A DNA stretch of 40,413 bases, from NCBI GenBank assembly GCA_017522015.1, contig JAFXAW010000025.1, positions 1 to 40,413 on the forward strand. The letters run 5' to 3'. The DNA is from Oscillospiraceae bacterium (GTDB lineage Bacteria > Bacillota > Clostridia > Oscillospirales > Oscillospiraceae). The notes under the pieces are model-generated. The model was given only the letters and a program-made list of their open reading frames with translations, did no database searches and was not told the DNA's origin. Shown here in pieces: positions 7,880 to 15,596 of the stretch. The position numbers and the translations under genes were made by a program. Numbering within the stretch: the stretch's first letter is position 1; every line of letters begins with the position of its first letter.

Positions 7880-9826
7880 ATGGCCGAAATGAAATATCCG
7901 CATCTGTTCCAGCCCATCATCATCGGAAAAACCGTTTTCCGCAACCGCATTTTCGCCTCGCCCACCGGCTCGCTCGACATGACGACCGACAATTTCCCCA
8001 CGGAGGAGGCAGCGGCTTATTACGAGCTCAAGGCCCTTGGCGGCGCGGCCTGCGTCACCATCGGTGACAGCGGCATCGACCCCAAATACGGTCTGCCACA
8101 CCAGCGGCAGATCAATCTCTATGACCCGGACGGGCGCGGCCCGCTCGTCAACATCTCCCGCGCCATCACCCGTCACGGCGCGGTTGCCTCGGCTGAGCTG
8201 CAGCACGGCGGCATGTATTCCATCTTCTCCCCCGAGCCCTACTACGGCCCTGTGGAGACGGAGCTTCCCGACGGGCGCGTCGTGCGCGAGATGCCGGAGA
8301 GCGTGATTGAAGAGATCATTTCGCGCTTCGGTGACGCGGCGGCCTGGGTCAAAACCTGTGGCTTTGGCATGGTCATGGTGCACGGCGGTCACGGCTGGCT
8401 GCTCAACCAGTTCCTTTCCCCGACGCTCAACCGGCGCAAGGACCGCTGGGGCGGCTCCTTTGAAAACCGCATGCGCCTTACTTACGCCGTGATCGACGAA
8501 ATCCGCCGCAGATGCGGGCGGGACTTCCCTATCGAGTTTCGCATGAGCGGCTCGGAGTGCAATCCCAACGGTTATGACATCGACGAGGGCGTGCGCATCG
8601 CACAGGCGCTCGACGGCAAGGTGGACATCATCCACGTCTCCGCCGGACATCACGAGATTCCGGAGGTCTTTTATGTCACGCACCCGACCATGTTCCTGCC
8701 GGACGGCGTGAACGTCAAGTACGCCGCCGAGATCAAAAAGCATGTGAAAACGCCCGTCGCCTGCGTCGGCGCGATGGCTGACCCGGCCTATATGGAGGAG
8801 ATTGTCGCTTCCGGCCAGGCCGACATCGTCAACCTCGCCCGCGCGCTCATCGCCGACCCCTATCTGCCCCGCAAGGCGCGGGAGGGCCGCGACGGGGAGA
8901 TTCGCCAGTGCATGCGCTGCTTCGCCTGCTATTCCATGCACGTGACGCAGGGGCATTACACCTGCGCGATCAATCCGGCCATCGGCATCGAGCGCGAAAT
9001 GAAATATCAGCTGCCGCCCGCGGACAAAAAGAAAGTGCTCGTTGTCGGCGGCGGCGTCGGCGGCATGCAGGCCGCGCTGGAAAGCGCGCGCAGAGGGCAC
9101 GAGGTCATCCTCTGCGAAAAGAGCGGCGTCCTCGGCGGCACGCTTCGCTGTGAGGAGCGGGTTCCCTTCAAGCAGCGCCTCGGCCGCTATCTCGACCAGC
9201 AGGCGAAGGCCGTCTCCGAAAATCCGAACATTGATTTGCGCCTGAACACCGAAGTCACGGCCGCGCTGGCCGAAAGTCTGGCGCCCGATGTCATCATCGC
9301 GGCGCTCGGCGCAAGACCCATCAAGCCCGATTTGGAGGGCATCGATGGCGAAAATGTGCTCGGCGCGGAATACGCCTATATGCACATTGAAGAGGTCGGT
9401 CAAAAGGCCGTGATCCTCGGCGGCGGACTGGTCGGGCAAGAGCTTGGCATATACCTTGCGCGCGAAGGCCGCGACGTGACCATTCTGGAGATGCGCGACA
9501 CACCGGATCCCGGCGAGAACCGCCTGCACGTGCGTGCCCTCGGCTATCAGCTCAAGGACGACGGCGTGAAGCTGGAGCTCTCCACCAAGGCACTGGCCAT
9601 CACCGAAAAGGGTGTGCGCGCCGAAAAGGCGGAGGGCGAACGGTTTTACGAGGCCGACACCGTCATCTACGCCGTCGGGCAGAAGCCGCTCTGGGAGCAG
9701 GCCGACGCGCTGCGCTTTGTCGCAAAAGAGTTCCATCAGATCGGCGACTGTCTCGCTCCGCGCACCATCCGCGCCGCCACCAGCGAGGCTTTCCACATTT
9801 CCCGTGACCTCGGCGTGGAATACTGA
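7880..9826 (+). CDS. Old-Yellow-Enzyme family enoate / 2,4-dienoyl-CoA reductase (FMN, 4Fe-4S, FAD)
   Basis: A 648-aa three-cofactor reductase of the bacterial 2,4-dienoyl-CoA reductase / enoate reductase type, which reduces activated C=C bonds. The N-terminal FMN barrel begins KYPHLFQPIIIGKTVFRNRIF, with active-site region VMVHGGHGWLLNQFLSP. The 4Fe-4S motif is CMRCFACYSMH then YTCAINP. The FAD and NAD(P)H sites are VLVVGGGVGGMQAAL and AVILGGGLVGQELGIYLA, near the usual family length. ATG 7880 (or 7889) is preferred to 7829, because the promoter would start RNA about six bases before 7829 and homologues start at KYPHLF. It is divergently transcribed from GRE1, so a shared pathway is likely. 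Related enzymes in gut Clostridia reduce cinnamate-like acids, flavonoids and bile acid intermediates; the substrate here is unknown. Confidence 0.9.
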   Translation: MAEMKYPHLFQPIIIGKTVFRNRIFASPTGSLDMTTDNFPTEEAAAYYELKALGGAACVTIGDSGIDPKYGLPHQRQINLYDPDGRGPLVNISRAITRHGAVASAELQHGGMYSIFSPEPYYGPVETELPDGRVVREMPESVIEEIISRFGDAAAWVKTCGFGMVMVHGGHGWLLNQFLSPTLNRRKDRWGGSFENRMRLTYAVIDEIRRRCGRDFPIEFRMSGSECNPNGYDIDEGVRIAQALDGKVDIIHVSAGHHEIPEVFYVTHPTMFLPDGVNVKYAAEIKKHVKTPVACVGAMADPAYMEEIVASGQADIVNLARALIADPYLPRKAREGRDGEIRQCMRCFACYSMHVTQGHYTCAINPAIGIEREMKYQLPPADKKKVLVVGGGVGGMQAALESARRGHEVILCEKSGVLGGTLRCEERVPFKQRLGRYLDQQAKAVSENPNIDLRLNTEVTAALAESLAPDVIIAALGARPIKPDLEGIDGENVLGAEYAYMHIEEVGQKAVILGGGLVGQELGIYLAREGRDVTILEMRDTPDPGENRLHVRALGYQLKDDGVKLELSTKALAITEKGVRAEKAEGERFYEADTVIYAVGQKPLWEQADALRFVAKEFHQIGDCLAPRTIRAATSEAFHISRDLGVEY

Positions 9827-9852
9827 GTTCCGCCGAAGCGCAAGGTTTCATC

Positions 9853-9885
9853 AGCGCGGCAGGCCGTCAAAAGCCTTTCGCAAGA
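9853..9885 (+). repeat. Copy 1 of a 34-bp direct repeat flanking the MBOAT-DHHW pair
   Basis: 33 bases beginning AGCGCGGCAGGCCG and ending TCGCAAGA. It matches copy 2 at 13027-13060 at about 30 of 34 aligned positions (three substitutions and one gap). Flanking sequence does not match. It lies in the space between the reductase stop (9826) and the MBOAT gene. Confidence 0.75.
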
Positions 9886-9930
9886 GCGCGCCGCCAAACT
9901 GTATGTATGGCAAGCGACGATTACGCGCGC

Positions 9931-9959
9931 TTGCGCCAAGCGTCCGAACGGACTATATC
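9931..9959 (+). promoter_or_regulatory. Possible promoter of the MBOAT-DHHW operon
   Basis: TTGCGC (9931-9936), 17-base spacer, TATATC (9954-9959). The hexamers are only moderate matches. The -35 overlaps the right arm of a GCAAGCG/CGCTTGC hairpin (9910-9934). Confidence 0.4.
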
Positions 9960-9999
9960 GTTTTATTGGGTGCATCATAGCAGAACTATAAAGAAAGGA

Positions 10000-10018
10000 C
10001 GGCCCGGTCTTTGGGCCG
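10000..10018 (+). promoter_or_regulatory. Hairpin between ribosome binding site and MBOAT start
   Basis: AAGAAAGGA (9991-9999) is followed at once by a stem CGGCCC (10000-10005) / GGGCCG (10013-10018) with a seven-base loop. The family-type GTG start is at 10032, about 13 bases after the stem. A TTG at 10011 would have normal spacing but falls in the loop and adds seven residues not expected in the family. Confidence 0.45.
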
Positions 10019-10031
10019 CACGGACTGTACT

Positions 10032-11417
10032 GTGGTTTTTTCTTCCCTCACCTTTGCGGCATGTTTTCTGCCGTCGGTGTTTTGCCTCTATTTTCTAAGC
10101 AAAAATCCCCGCTGGCGCAACGGCGTGCTGCTGGTGTTCTCCATTCTGTTTTATTCCTGGGGAGAGCCGCGCTTTCTGCTGCTGATGCTCCTGAGCATCG
10201 GGATCAACTATCTCTCCGCGCTGGGAATCGCAGGCAGCGCACGCCCCGCCGTGCGAAAGCTGTGTATGCTCCTCGGCGTCATGACAAGTCTTGGGCTGCT
10301 GATCTGGTTCAAATACAGCGCCTTTGCGGTCAACTCGCTGTCCGGCCTGCTTGGCCTGGGCGACGTGATGCAGCCGAAGACACTGCCCATCGGCATCTCT
10401 TTTTACACATTTCAGGTTCTGACCTATACCATTGACGTCTACCGCGGCAAATGTCCCGTGCAGAAAAATCTGTTCCGGCTCGCGCTCTACATCAGCTTTT
10501 TCCCGCAGCTCATCGCCGGACCCATCGTCAATTACAGCTATATTCAGCCGCAGCTTGAAAAACGCGACATTTCGCACGAAGATGTGTACCTCGGCCTGCG
10601 GCGTTTCATCATCGGACTCTCCAAAAAACTTCTGCTGGCGAATCTCTGCGGCGAGATCACGGATCTGCTCGGAGGTGGAAGCAGCATGCTCGGCGCATGG
10701 CTGAGCGCCATCGCCTTCACATTGCAGATTTATTTTGACTTCTCCGGCTATTCCGATATGGCGATCGGCATGGGCCGCTGCTTTGGCTTCCGCTTTTTGG
10801 AGAACTTTGACCACCCCTATGTCTCGCTGTCCGTTTCGGAATTCTGGCGGCGCTGGCACATCTCGCTGGGCGCGTTCTTCCGCGAATATGTCTACATCCC
10901 GCTCGGCGGAAGCCGCGTAAACAAAGCGCGGCTGGCGCTGAATCTGCTGGTTGTCTGGGCGCTCACGGGTCTTTGGCACGGCGCGTCCTGGAATTTCCTC
11001 GTCTGGGGGCTGTATTACTGCATCCTCCTGATTATCGAGAAGCTCACGGGCGTTTCGGAAAAGCTCCCGCGCGCAATCCGCTTTGCGGGAACGCTTCTGC
11101 TTGTCATCTTCGGCTGGGTAATCTTCTACAACGAGAGCCTTACGCAGGGTCTTGGGCAGATCTCGCGGATGCTCTGCTTCGGCGCAGAACATCTCAGCGA
11201 CGGCGTTGCCGTCTACTGCCTCAAGCGCTATCTCGGCGTGCTGCTGATCTCCGTGGCCGCCTGCCTGCCGTGGACGCGGCTGCGCAAATGCTTCGCTTGC
11301 CGAAACAAAAAGCTGTTCGCCGCAGCGGAGGGCATCGTGCTCACAGCGCTTCTCGTGCTCTGCTATCTTTCCCTGGCCGGTTCCAGCTATAACCCGTTTC
11401 TGTATTTCCGCTTCTGA
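10032..11417 (+). CDS. MBOAT family membrane O-acyltransferase (AlgI-like)
   Basis: Polytopic membrane protein of 461 aa that moves acyl (usually acetyl) groups across the membrane for O-acetylation of cell-surface or exported polysaccharide. The N-terminus MVFSSLTFAACFLPSV is the usual AlgI/PatA/DltB-like start, so GTG 10032 is chosen over TTG 10011. Family hallmarks are LPIGISFYTFQVLTYTIDVYRG, FPQLIAGPIVNY, DFSGYSDMAIGMGRCFGF, FWRRWHISLGAFFREYVYIPLGG, and the catalytic-type histidine His316 in GLWHGASWNFLVWG. Many hydrophobic segments span the protein. The stop is 17 bases before the DHHW gene at 11435, so both form one operon, as AlgI with AlgJ/AlgX. The acceptor glycan is unknown; DltB-type teichoic acid alanylation is less likely because no dltA or dltC is present. 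Confidence 0.92.
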   Translation: MVFSSLTFAACFLPSVFCLYFLSKNPRWRNGVLLVFSILFYSWGEPRFLLLMLLSIGINYLSALGIAGSARPAVRKLCMLLGVMTSLGLLIWFKYSAFAVNSLSGLLGLGDVMQPKTLPIGISFYTFQVLTYTIDVYRGKCPVQKNLFRLALYISFFPQLIAGPIVNYSYIQPQLEKRDISHEDVYLGLRRFIIGLSKKLLLANLCGEITDLLGGGSSMLGAWLSAIAFTLQIYFDFSGYSDMAIGMGRCFGFRFLENFDHPYVSLSVSEFWRRWHISLGAFFREYVYIPLGGSRVNKARLALNLLVVWALTGLWHGASWNFLVWGLYYCILLIIEKLTGVSEKLPRAIRFAGTLLLVIFGWVIFYNESLTQGLGQISRMLCFGAEHLSDGVAVYCLKRYLGVLLISVAACLPWTRLRKCFACRNKKLFAAAEGIVLTALLVLCYLSLAGSSYNPFLYFRF

Positions 11418-11434
11418 GGAGGTTTAATGCGATT

Positions 11435-12982
11435 ATGAGTCTTTTCTCCTCGAAAAATGGGCGCCATGAAGCGCCCGCATCCGGCAGACGGATGCGCAAA
11501 TCCGCATCGGCACGCGAGCCCGGCAGGGCAGCCCCCAAGCGGACAAACGGCCTGCGCGTTTTCTTTTCGGCCCTTTGGGTTGTGCTGCTGGTCGTGCTCG
11601 GCGTATATTTCTGCGCCTTTGCCCCGCGCGAGGGTGTGTACAACGAGCGGGAAAACCGGCTGCTCGCCAACGCGCCGGATTTCTCCGCGAAGTCCATTTT
11701 CGGCGGCGCGCTCGACACGGAAACCGAGGCTTATCTCAGTGACCATATCCCCGCCCGCGAGGGTGCAATCCGCCTGAGCAACGCGCTGCGCGACATGCTG
11801 AGTATTGCCAGTTATGAAGACGGTCTTGCCATCGCCGGAAAGCAGGAGGATGCACTGACCTCCGCTGCGCCGGATGCGGACATTCTCGACGACATGATCT
11901 CCGTCTTTGACCAGCCGGCCGTCACGCCAACCCCCTCCGGGTCGGAAACGGACACGCCAACGCCGGACGGCACCGTACCTCCGGATCCGACAGAGACGCC
12001 GGACGATGAGCCCGTGGTGGAAACGCCGTCCGTGCCCCGCCGCGAAAAGCCGGCGGTATCGCCGGATGACTACCCGGAAATTCTCAGCGTATATACGGAA
12101 ACGAATTCCGGGCGCGCAACCTATTACAGCTACGGCCGCTCCAACGTGCTGGCCGTCACGAGCGTGCTCAACCGCGTTGCGGCGCTGCTTCCCGAGGACG
12201 GCAGCCTTGTCTATACGATGGTTCCGCAGGCGAGCATCGGAAACCTCTATGTCGCGGCGGCGGAGAAAAAAGCTTTCGTCTCGGAGACCGAGGCCGTGGT
12301 GGACGCCTTTGGCAGCGAAAAAGTCACGGCGATCAGCTCGGCGGCGATTCTGGGCGAGGCCATCAAGAATGACGAATATGTCTATTTCCGCACGGATATG
12401 CACTGGACGCCCTACGGCACCTATCTGGTATATTGCAAAATGCTTGAGGCGATCGGCATGACACCCGCCGCGCGCGAGGATTTTTCCATTGAGATTGAGG
12501 AGCCCTTCCGCGGCACCTATTACCGCGACAATCCCACGAACTATATGTACAACAACCCCGACCGGCTGGAGCTGCTGCAGCCACGCTTCCCGCTGGAGTG
12601 GCGGCGCATTACGGGGCCGGACGGCCAGTACAAGCTGATTGACTTTCTCAACTGGAACGCCGCTGCCAATGACCGCTACACGATCTATCTCGGCGGCCCG
12701 GCAGGTCCCTGGACCTATGCACAGTGTGACAACGGGCAGACGAAAAACTGCCTCGTCATCACCGACTCTTTCGGTCTGGCTTTCGTGCCGCTGATGACGC
12801 AGAACTACGCGCAGGTGCATTATTACGACCCGCGTTACTTCAATGGCGGCATCGTCGGCGCTTCGGCGAAAGAGATGATCGAGGCCTATGACATCACGGA
12901 CGTCTTCGTGGTGGTCGGCGATCTGCACAGCTACAACAGCGATTTTATCCTCGGCCAGCTCAACACCCAGCTCGGGGATTAA
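11435..12982 (+). CDS. DHHW/AlgJ-like SGNH-fold acetyltransferase partner of MBOAT
   Basis: A 515-aa membrane-anchored extracytoplasmic protein, probable final O-acetyltransferase acting with the upstream MBOAT. A cytoplasmic tail of about 40 residues precedes one membrane segment (FFSALWVVLLVVLGVYFCAF). A low-complexity Pro/Thr/Asp/Glu linker follows (VTPTPSGSETDTPTPDG onward). The catalytic domain has Asp321-Met-His323-Trp324 in YFRTDMHWTPYG and a candidate nucleophile Ser445 in CLVITDSFGLAF, matching the Asp-x-His plus Ser triad of AlgJ/AlgX proteins. GAGGAGG (11416-11422) serves the start; a three-codon reading frame ATG-CGA-TTA-TGA (11427-11438) ends on the true ATG and may couple initiation. 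It is followed by repeat copy 2 and a terminator, closing the two-gene unit. Confidence 0.88.
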   Translation: MSLFSSKNGRHEAPASGRRMRKSASAREPGRAAPKRTNGLRVFFSALWVVLLVVLGVYFCAFAPREGVYNERENRLLANAPDFSAKSIFGGALDTETEAYLSDHIPAREGAIRLSNALRDMLSIASYEDGLAIAGKQEDALTSAAPDADILDDMISVFDQPAVTPTPSGSETDTPTPDGTVPPDPTETPDDEPVVETPSVPRREKPAVSPDDYPEILSVYTETNSGRATYYSYGRSNVLAVTSVLNRVAALLPEDGSLVYTMVPQASIGNLYVAAAEKKAFVSETEAVVDAFGSEKVTAISSAAILGEAIKNDEYVYFRTDMHWTPYGTYLVYCKMLEAIGMTPAAREDFSIEIEEPFRGTYYRDNPTNYMYNNPDRLELLQPRFPLEWRRITGPDGQYKLIDFLNWNAAANDRYTIYLGGPAGPWTYAQCDNGQTKNCLVITDSFGLAFVPLMTQNYAQVHYYDPRYFNGGIVGASAKEMIEAYDITDVFVVVGDLHSYNSDFILGQLNTQLGD

Positions 12983-13026
12983 CCGTCAGCACCGGACACC
13001 CGGAAAAAGAAGCCGTCCGCCGCGAT

Positions 13027-13060
13027 AGCGCGGCAGGACGCCAAAAGGCTTGTCGCAAGA
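13027..13060 (+). repeat. Copy 2 of the 34-bp direct repeat
   Basis: 34 bases starting AGCGCGGCAGGACG and ending TCGCAAGA, the same orientation as copy 1 (9853-9885). Its left part also pairs with upstream sequence: GTCC-GCCGCG (about 13013-13022) with CGCGGC-A-GGAC. It lies 45 bases after the DHHW stop codon. Confidence 0.75.
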
Positions 13061-13068
13061 AAGTGCTG

Positions 13069-13110
13069 CAGGCCCGGCGGATCAATCCGATCCGCCGGGC
13101 CTGTTGTTGT
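13069..13110 (+). terminator. Terminator of the MBOAT-DHHW operon
   Basis: A perfect 15-bp inverted repeat CAGGCCCGGCGGATC (13069-13083) / GATCCGCCGGGCCTG (13089-13103) with a five-base loop, followed by TTGTTGTATTT. The T run is interrupted by G, so efficiency may be moderate. Confidence 0.85.
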
Positions 13111-13171
13111 ATTTGCGGGCAGGCTGTGGTATGGTTGATACATCCCCGTTTTCCCTTCCCTTTTCACTTCG

Positions 13172-13204
13172 CCAACGGTTGATTTTTCCCCACTCAACCA
13201 TTGG
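13172..13204. promoter_or_regulatory. Imperfect palindrome upstream of the XRE gene (operator candidate)
   Basis: CCAACGGTTGA (13172-13182) and TCAACCATTGG (13194-13204) pair at 10 of 11 positions. They lie about 30-60 bases upstream of a -10-like TATACT at 13232-13237. This position suits autoregulation by the XRE protein. Confidence 0.45.
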
Positions 13205-13258
13205 TTCGTGTACTTTTCTCTTCCAAGGGCCTATACTCAAAGCAAAAGGAGGCAATCC

Positions 13259-13873
13259 ATGGACCAGATAAAAATCGGAAAGTTCATTGCCGGGTGCCGA
13301 AAAAAGAAAAACCTCACGCAAATGCAGCTGGCGGAAAAACTGAACATCACCGACAGAGCCGTGTCAAAATGGGAAACGGGCAAAGCGTTGCCGGATTCTT
13401 CCATTATGCTTGCATTGTGTGAGATTCTCGGCATCACCGTAAATGATTTGTTAAGTGGGGAGATTGTTACAATGGATCACTACAACAAGGAATTAGAAAA
13501 CAATCTGCTTGAAATGATAAAGCAGAAAGAGGCCAGTGATAAACGCTTGCTGATGCTTGAATGGGTGGTTGGCGGACTTTCGCTGATTATCCTCATGGCG
13601 CCGATTATTTGCGGTGCCCTTCTGCCGATCGAACCGGAGTGGGTGAGAATCGTCATCGTGTTCTCCGGCTTTATTCCGGCACTGATTGGGTTCCACTTTG
13701 CCATAAAAATCGAACAGACTGCCGGATACTACGAGTGCAGTCACTGCAAGCACAAGTATGTTCCGAAAATTCAGGCGATGTATGCCGCACCGCATATGGG
13801 AAGAACAAGATATATGCGCTGCCCGGAGTGCGGCAAAAAATCCTGGCAGAAAAAGGTGTTAAGCAAGGATTAA
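13259..13873 (+). CDS. XRE-family membrane regulator with C-terminal zinc ribbon
   Basis: A 204-aa predicted transcription regulator. Residues 7-66 form a classic HTH_3 domain (LTQMQLAEKLNITDRAVSKW, then ETGKALPDSSIM). Residues about 75-98 are a charged linker; two membrane segments follow at about 102-122 and 129-149. The tail holds a zinc ribbon, Cys160-x2-Cys163 and Cys188-x2-Cys191. The ATG at 13259 has AAAGGAGG at 13245-13252; upstream in-frame codons lack such a site. DNA binding by a membrane-held XRE protein suggests a link to envelope or metal stress, but no ligand can be read. A GNAT gene follows 32 bases downstream and is probably co-transcribed. Base composition is lower in G+C than the neighbours, which may indicate transfer. 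Confidence 0.88.
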   Translation: MDQIKIGKFIAGCRKKKNLTQMQLAEKLNITDRAVSKWETGKALPDSSIMLALCEILGITVNDLLSGEIVTMDHYNKELENNLLEMIKQKEASDKRLLMLEWVVGGLSLIILMAPIICGALLPIEPEWVRIVIVFSGFIPALIGFHFAIKIEQTAGYYECSHCKHKYVPKIQAMYAAPHMGRTRYMRCPECGKKSWQKKVLSKD

Positions 13874-13905
13874 GCAAAGCCGATTTGGCAGGGAGTTTGA
13901 GCATT

Positions 13906-14355
13906 ATGGGCTGGACATACGGCAAAGCGCAAAGGAAAGACATCGACAGAATCAATGCATTATTCATAGAAATGCTGCAAACCATTTACCGCACAAATCA
14001 AGCGGAGGGCTATCCGGCCGGTGCCCTGGACAGGTTTTTTGACGGTCGGGATGAATGGATCAGCATCGCAACGGACGGCGATGAAATCATCGCCTTTCTG
14101 TCCATCGAGGTGCACCACGAAGACGTCGAGTATATCTATCTGGACGATTTGTCTGTAACAAAGGCATATCGAAACAAGGGCATCGGAACGCAGCTCATCC
14201 GCAAGGCCGAAGCCTACGCGCACGAAATCAACATCCCTGCCATCTGTTTTCATGTGGAAAAATCGAACGATGCGGCATTTCGCCTATACACACGGCTTGG
14301 ATATGAAATCCACGAAGACCAGGGGCACAGATATTTCATGCACAAAACACTTTAG
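13906..14355 (+). CDS. GNAT family N-acetyltransferase
   Basis: A 149-aa acetyl-CoA-dependent acetyltransferase of the GNAT superfamily, soluble. Acetyl-CoA motif A is visible as Arg89-Asn-Lys-Gly92-Ile-Gly94 in TKAYRNKGIGTQLI. The next helix and strands read AEAYAHEINIPAICFHVEKS, NDAAFRLYTRLGYEI and HRYFMHKTL, the usual GNAT ending. The start at 13906 has CAGGGAG about 10 bases upstream; the ATG lies 32 bases after the stop of the XRE gene, so the pair is likely an operon. The substrate (protein N-terminus, amino sugar, drug) cannot be told from sequence. Confidence 0.88.
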   Translation: MGWTYGKAQRKDIDRINALFIEMLQTIYRTNQAEGYPAGALDRFFDGRDEWISIATDGDEIIAFLSIEVHHEDVEYIYLDDLSVTKAYRNKGIGTQLIRKAEAYAHEINIPAICFHVEKSNDAAFRLYTRLGYEIHEDQGHRYFMHKTL

Positions 14356-14476
14356 ATCCGCTGCACCTGTCGGCGGCACACCGGCGCTTCCATGCGTTCG
14401 CTGCGCAGACCGCGCGGCTGCGGGCTTGTCATCTTCCCAAAGCCTTTCCTGCTCCGCAAATGCTGTAACACATAAA

Positions 14477-14511
14477 AAAACCCCGACCTGTTCTTCACAG
14501 GTCGGGGTTTT
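14477..14511. terminator. Bidirectional terminator between GNAT and Lgt-like genes
   Basis: AAAACCCCGACCTG (14477-14490) / CAGGTCGGGGTTTT (14498-14511), a 14-bp perfect stem with a seven-base loop, A run on the left and T run on the right. It ends the plus-strand XRE-GNAT unit and the minus-strand NAGPA-Lgt unit. The 239-base gap 14356-14594 holds nothing else that I can see. Confidence 0.9.
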
Positions 14512-14594
14512 CCGGTTTTATAAAGTCCACTCGGGGCAAAGACAGGCTTTGTTTGCGCCCGTCATCCTGTCATCGCTGCTGCGCGCGGAGAAAA

Positions 14595-15596
14595 TCAGTG
14601 CGACGGCGCGATTCTCCTCCCCCGTCTGCGCTTGCGCACAAGCAGCAGAAGCAGGATTGCCAGCAGACACAGCAGCAGCGCGGCAGTCATCAGCTTATAG
14701 GCGAGCATATAGGCATCCCCGTGACGCTGCACGTAGTATTCCATATAGCCGGCGCCGCCCAGTCCGGCAAGCGCCGCCACCCACATGACAATGTGGAAGA
14801 CGCGGAAACCGTCGTTTCGGATGGAGCGCACGCTCAGCAGGATTACAGCGCCCACCAGCACGACCGCGCAGAGAATCTGCTCCAGACTGACAAAGCCGTT
14901 GCTGCGCAGGAACAGCGCATCGTAGCGGGTGCTGTCCAGAACAACCTGGCTGATGCTGTACAGCGTTAAGAAAATCAGCGCCACATCCCCGTCCCGTCGG
15001 CGTTTTGACCGCAGAAGGAACATTACCATCAGCAGAACGAACAACACCGCGCCCACCAGACTCTGCATAAAGAAGGTTGCAAAGCGCCATTCCGTCGCAC
15101 CGGAGGTGGCGTTCACCACCGTTGTGGCATACGGCAGACGCTGCAGCGCCGGGTTGGTGACAAACATCTTGCCCCGGTCTGCATAGGTGAACAGGTCACC
15201 CAGCCGCCCGATTGCGATGCCGAGCGCCGCGCCGGGCGCTGCGCAGTCCAGCAGGGCGGGCAAATTATCCTCCAGCTTGCACAGCCGCGCAATGCCCAGC
15301 GCAAGCGGAACGCCAAGGAACGCGCCGATCAGGCTGTACCCGCCGCCTTCCAGCGTCTGCAGCGCAGCACGCAGGCTTTCATAGCTCTCATACCGGCAAT
15401 ACCAGTGGATAATCCGCGCGAAAAAGAGGGACAGCACCACCGCCAGTGGCAGTGCCAGCAGCAGCGCGGCAATGCGCCGCTTCCGGAGGATACACAGCGC
15501 CAACGTCATCAGCGCCGCTGCCAGCGCGCCCAGCACCAGCAGGATGGGGCGCCAGTAGATCCAACCGTTCTCCGTGAAAAACGCTACCTGATCCAT
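14595..15596 (-). CDS. Lgt-like membrane protein (diverged prolipoprotein diacylglyceryl transferase homologue)
   Basis: A 333-aa polytopic membrane protein with the Lgt fold signature but changed active-site positions. Visible are EGGGYSLIGAFLGVPLALG, the GRLGD segment (Arg131, Asp134) and LDSTRYDALFLRSNGFVSLEQ (Arg224). These correspond to E. coli Lgt Arg143, Asn146 and Arg239. Thus both key arginines are kept, Asn146 is replaced by Asp, and the His103 position is not a histidine. The C-terminus is a long hydrophobic hairpin ending in a basic tail. Its ATG overlaps the stop of the upstream NAGPA-like gene (TAATG), indicating translational coupling. It is probably not the housekeeping lipoprotein enzyme; lipid transfer to another acceptor is possible but unproven. 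Confidence 0.75.
   Translation of the reverse strand: MDQVAFFTENGWIYWRPILLVLGALAAALMTLALCILRKRRIAALLLALPLAVVLSLFFARIIHWYCRYESYESLRAALQTLEGGGYSLIGAFLGVPLALGIARLCKLEDNLPALLDCAAPGAALGIAIGRLGDLFTYADRGKMFVTNPALQRLPYATTVVNATSGATEWRFATFFMQSLVGAVLFVLLMVMFLLRSKRRRDGDVALIFLTLYSISQVVLDSTRYDALFLRSNGFVSLEQILCAVVLVGAVILLSVRSIRNDGFRVFHIVMWVAALAGLGGAGYMEYYVQRHGDAYMLAYKLMTAALLLCLLAILLLLLVRKRRRGRRIAPSH

Noticed and set aside
7829-7880. ATG 7829 as start of the OYE reductase
   Set aside because: The extended -10 promoter at 7811-7816 would start RNA about six bases upstream, leaving no room for a ribosome site, and homologues begin at KYPHLF.
9827-10031. Riboswitch before the MBOAT gene
   Set aside because: Several small stems exist, but no known aptamer consensus could be recognised. 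The repeat copy explains part of the structure.
14595-15596. Housekeeping lgt
   Set aside because: The active-site Asn is Asp and the His position is missing, and the gene is coupled to a NAGPA-like gene, so it is called a diverged homologue.
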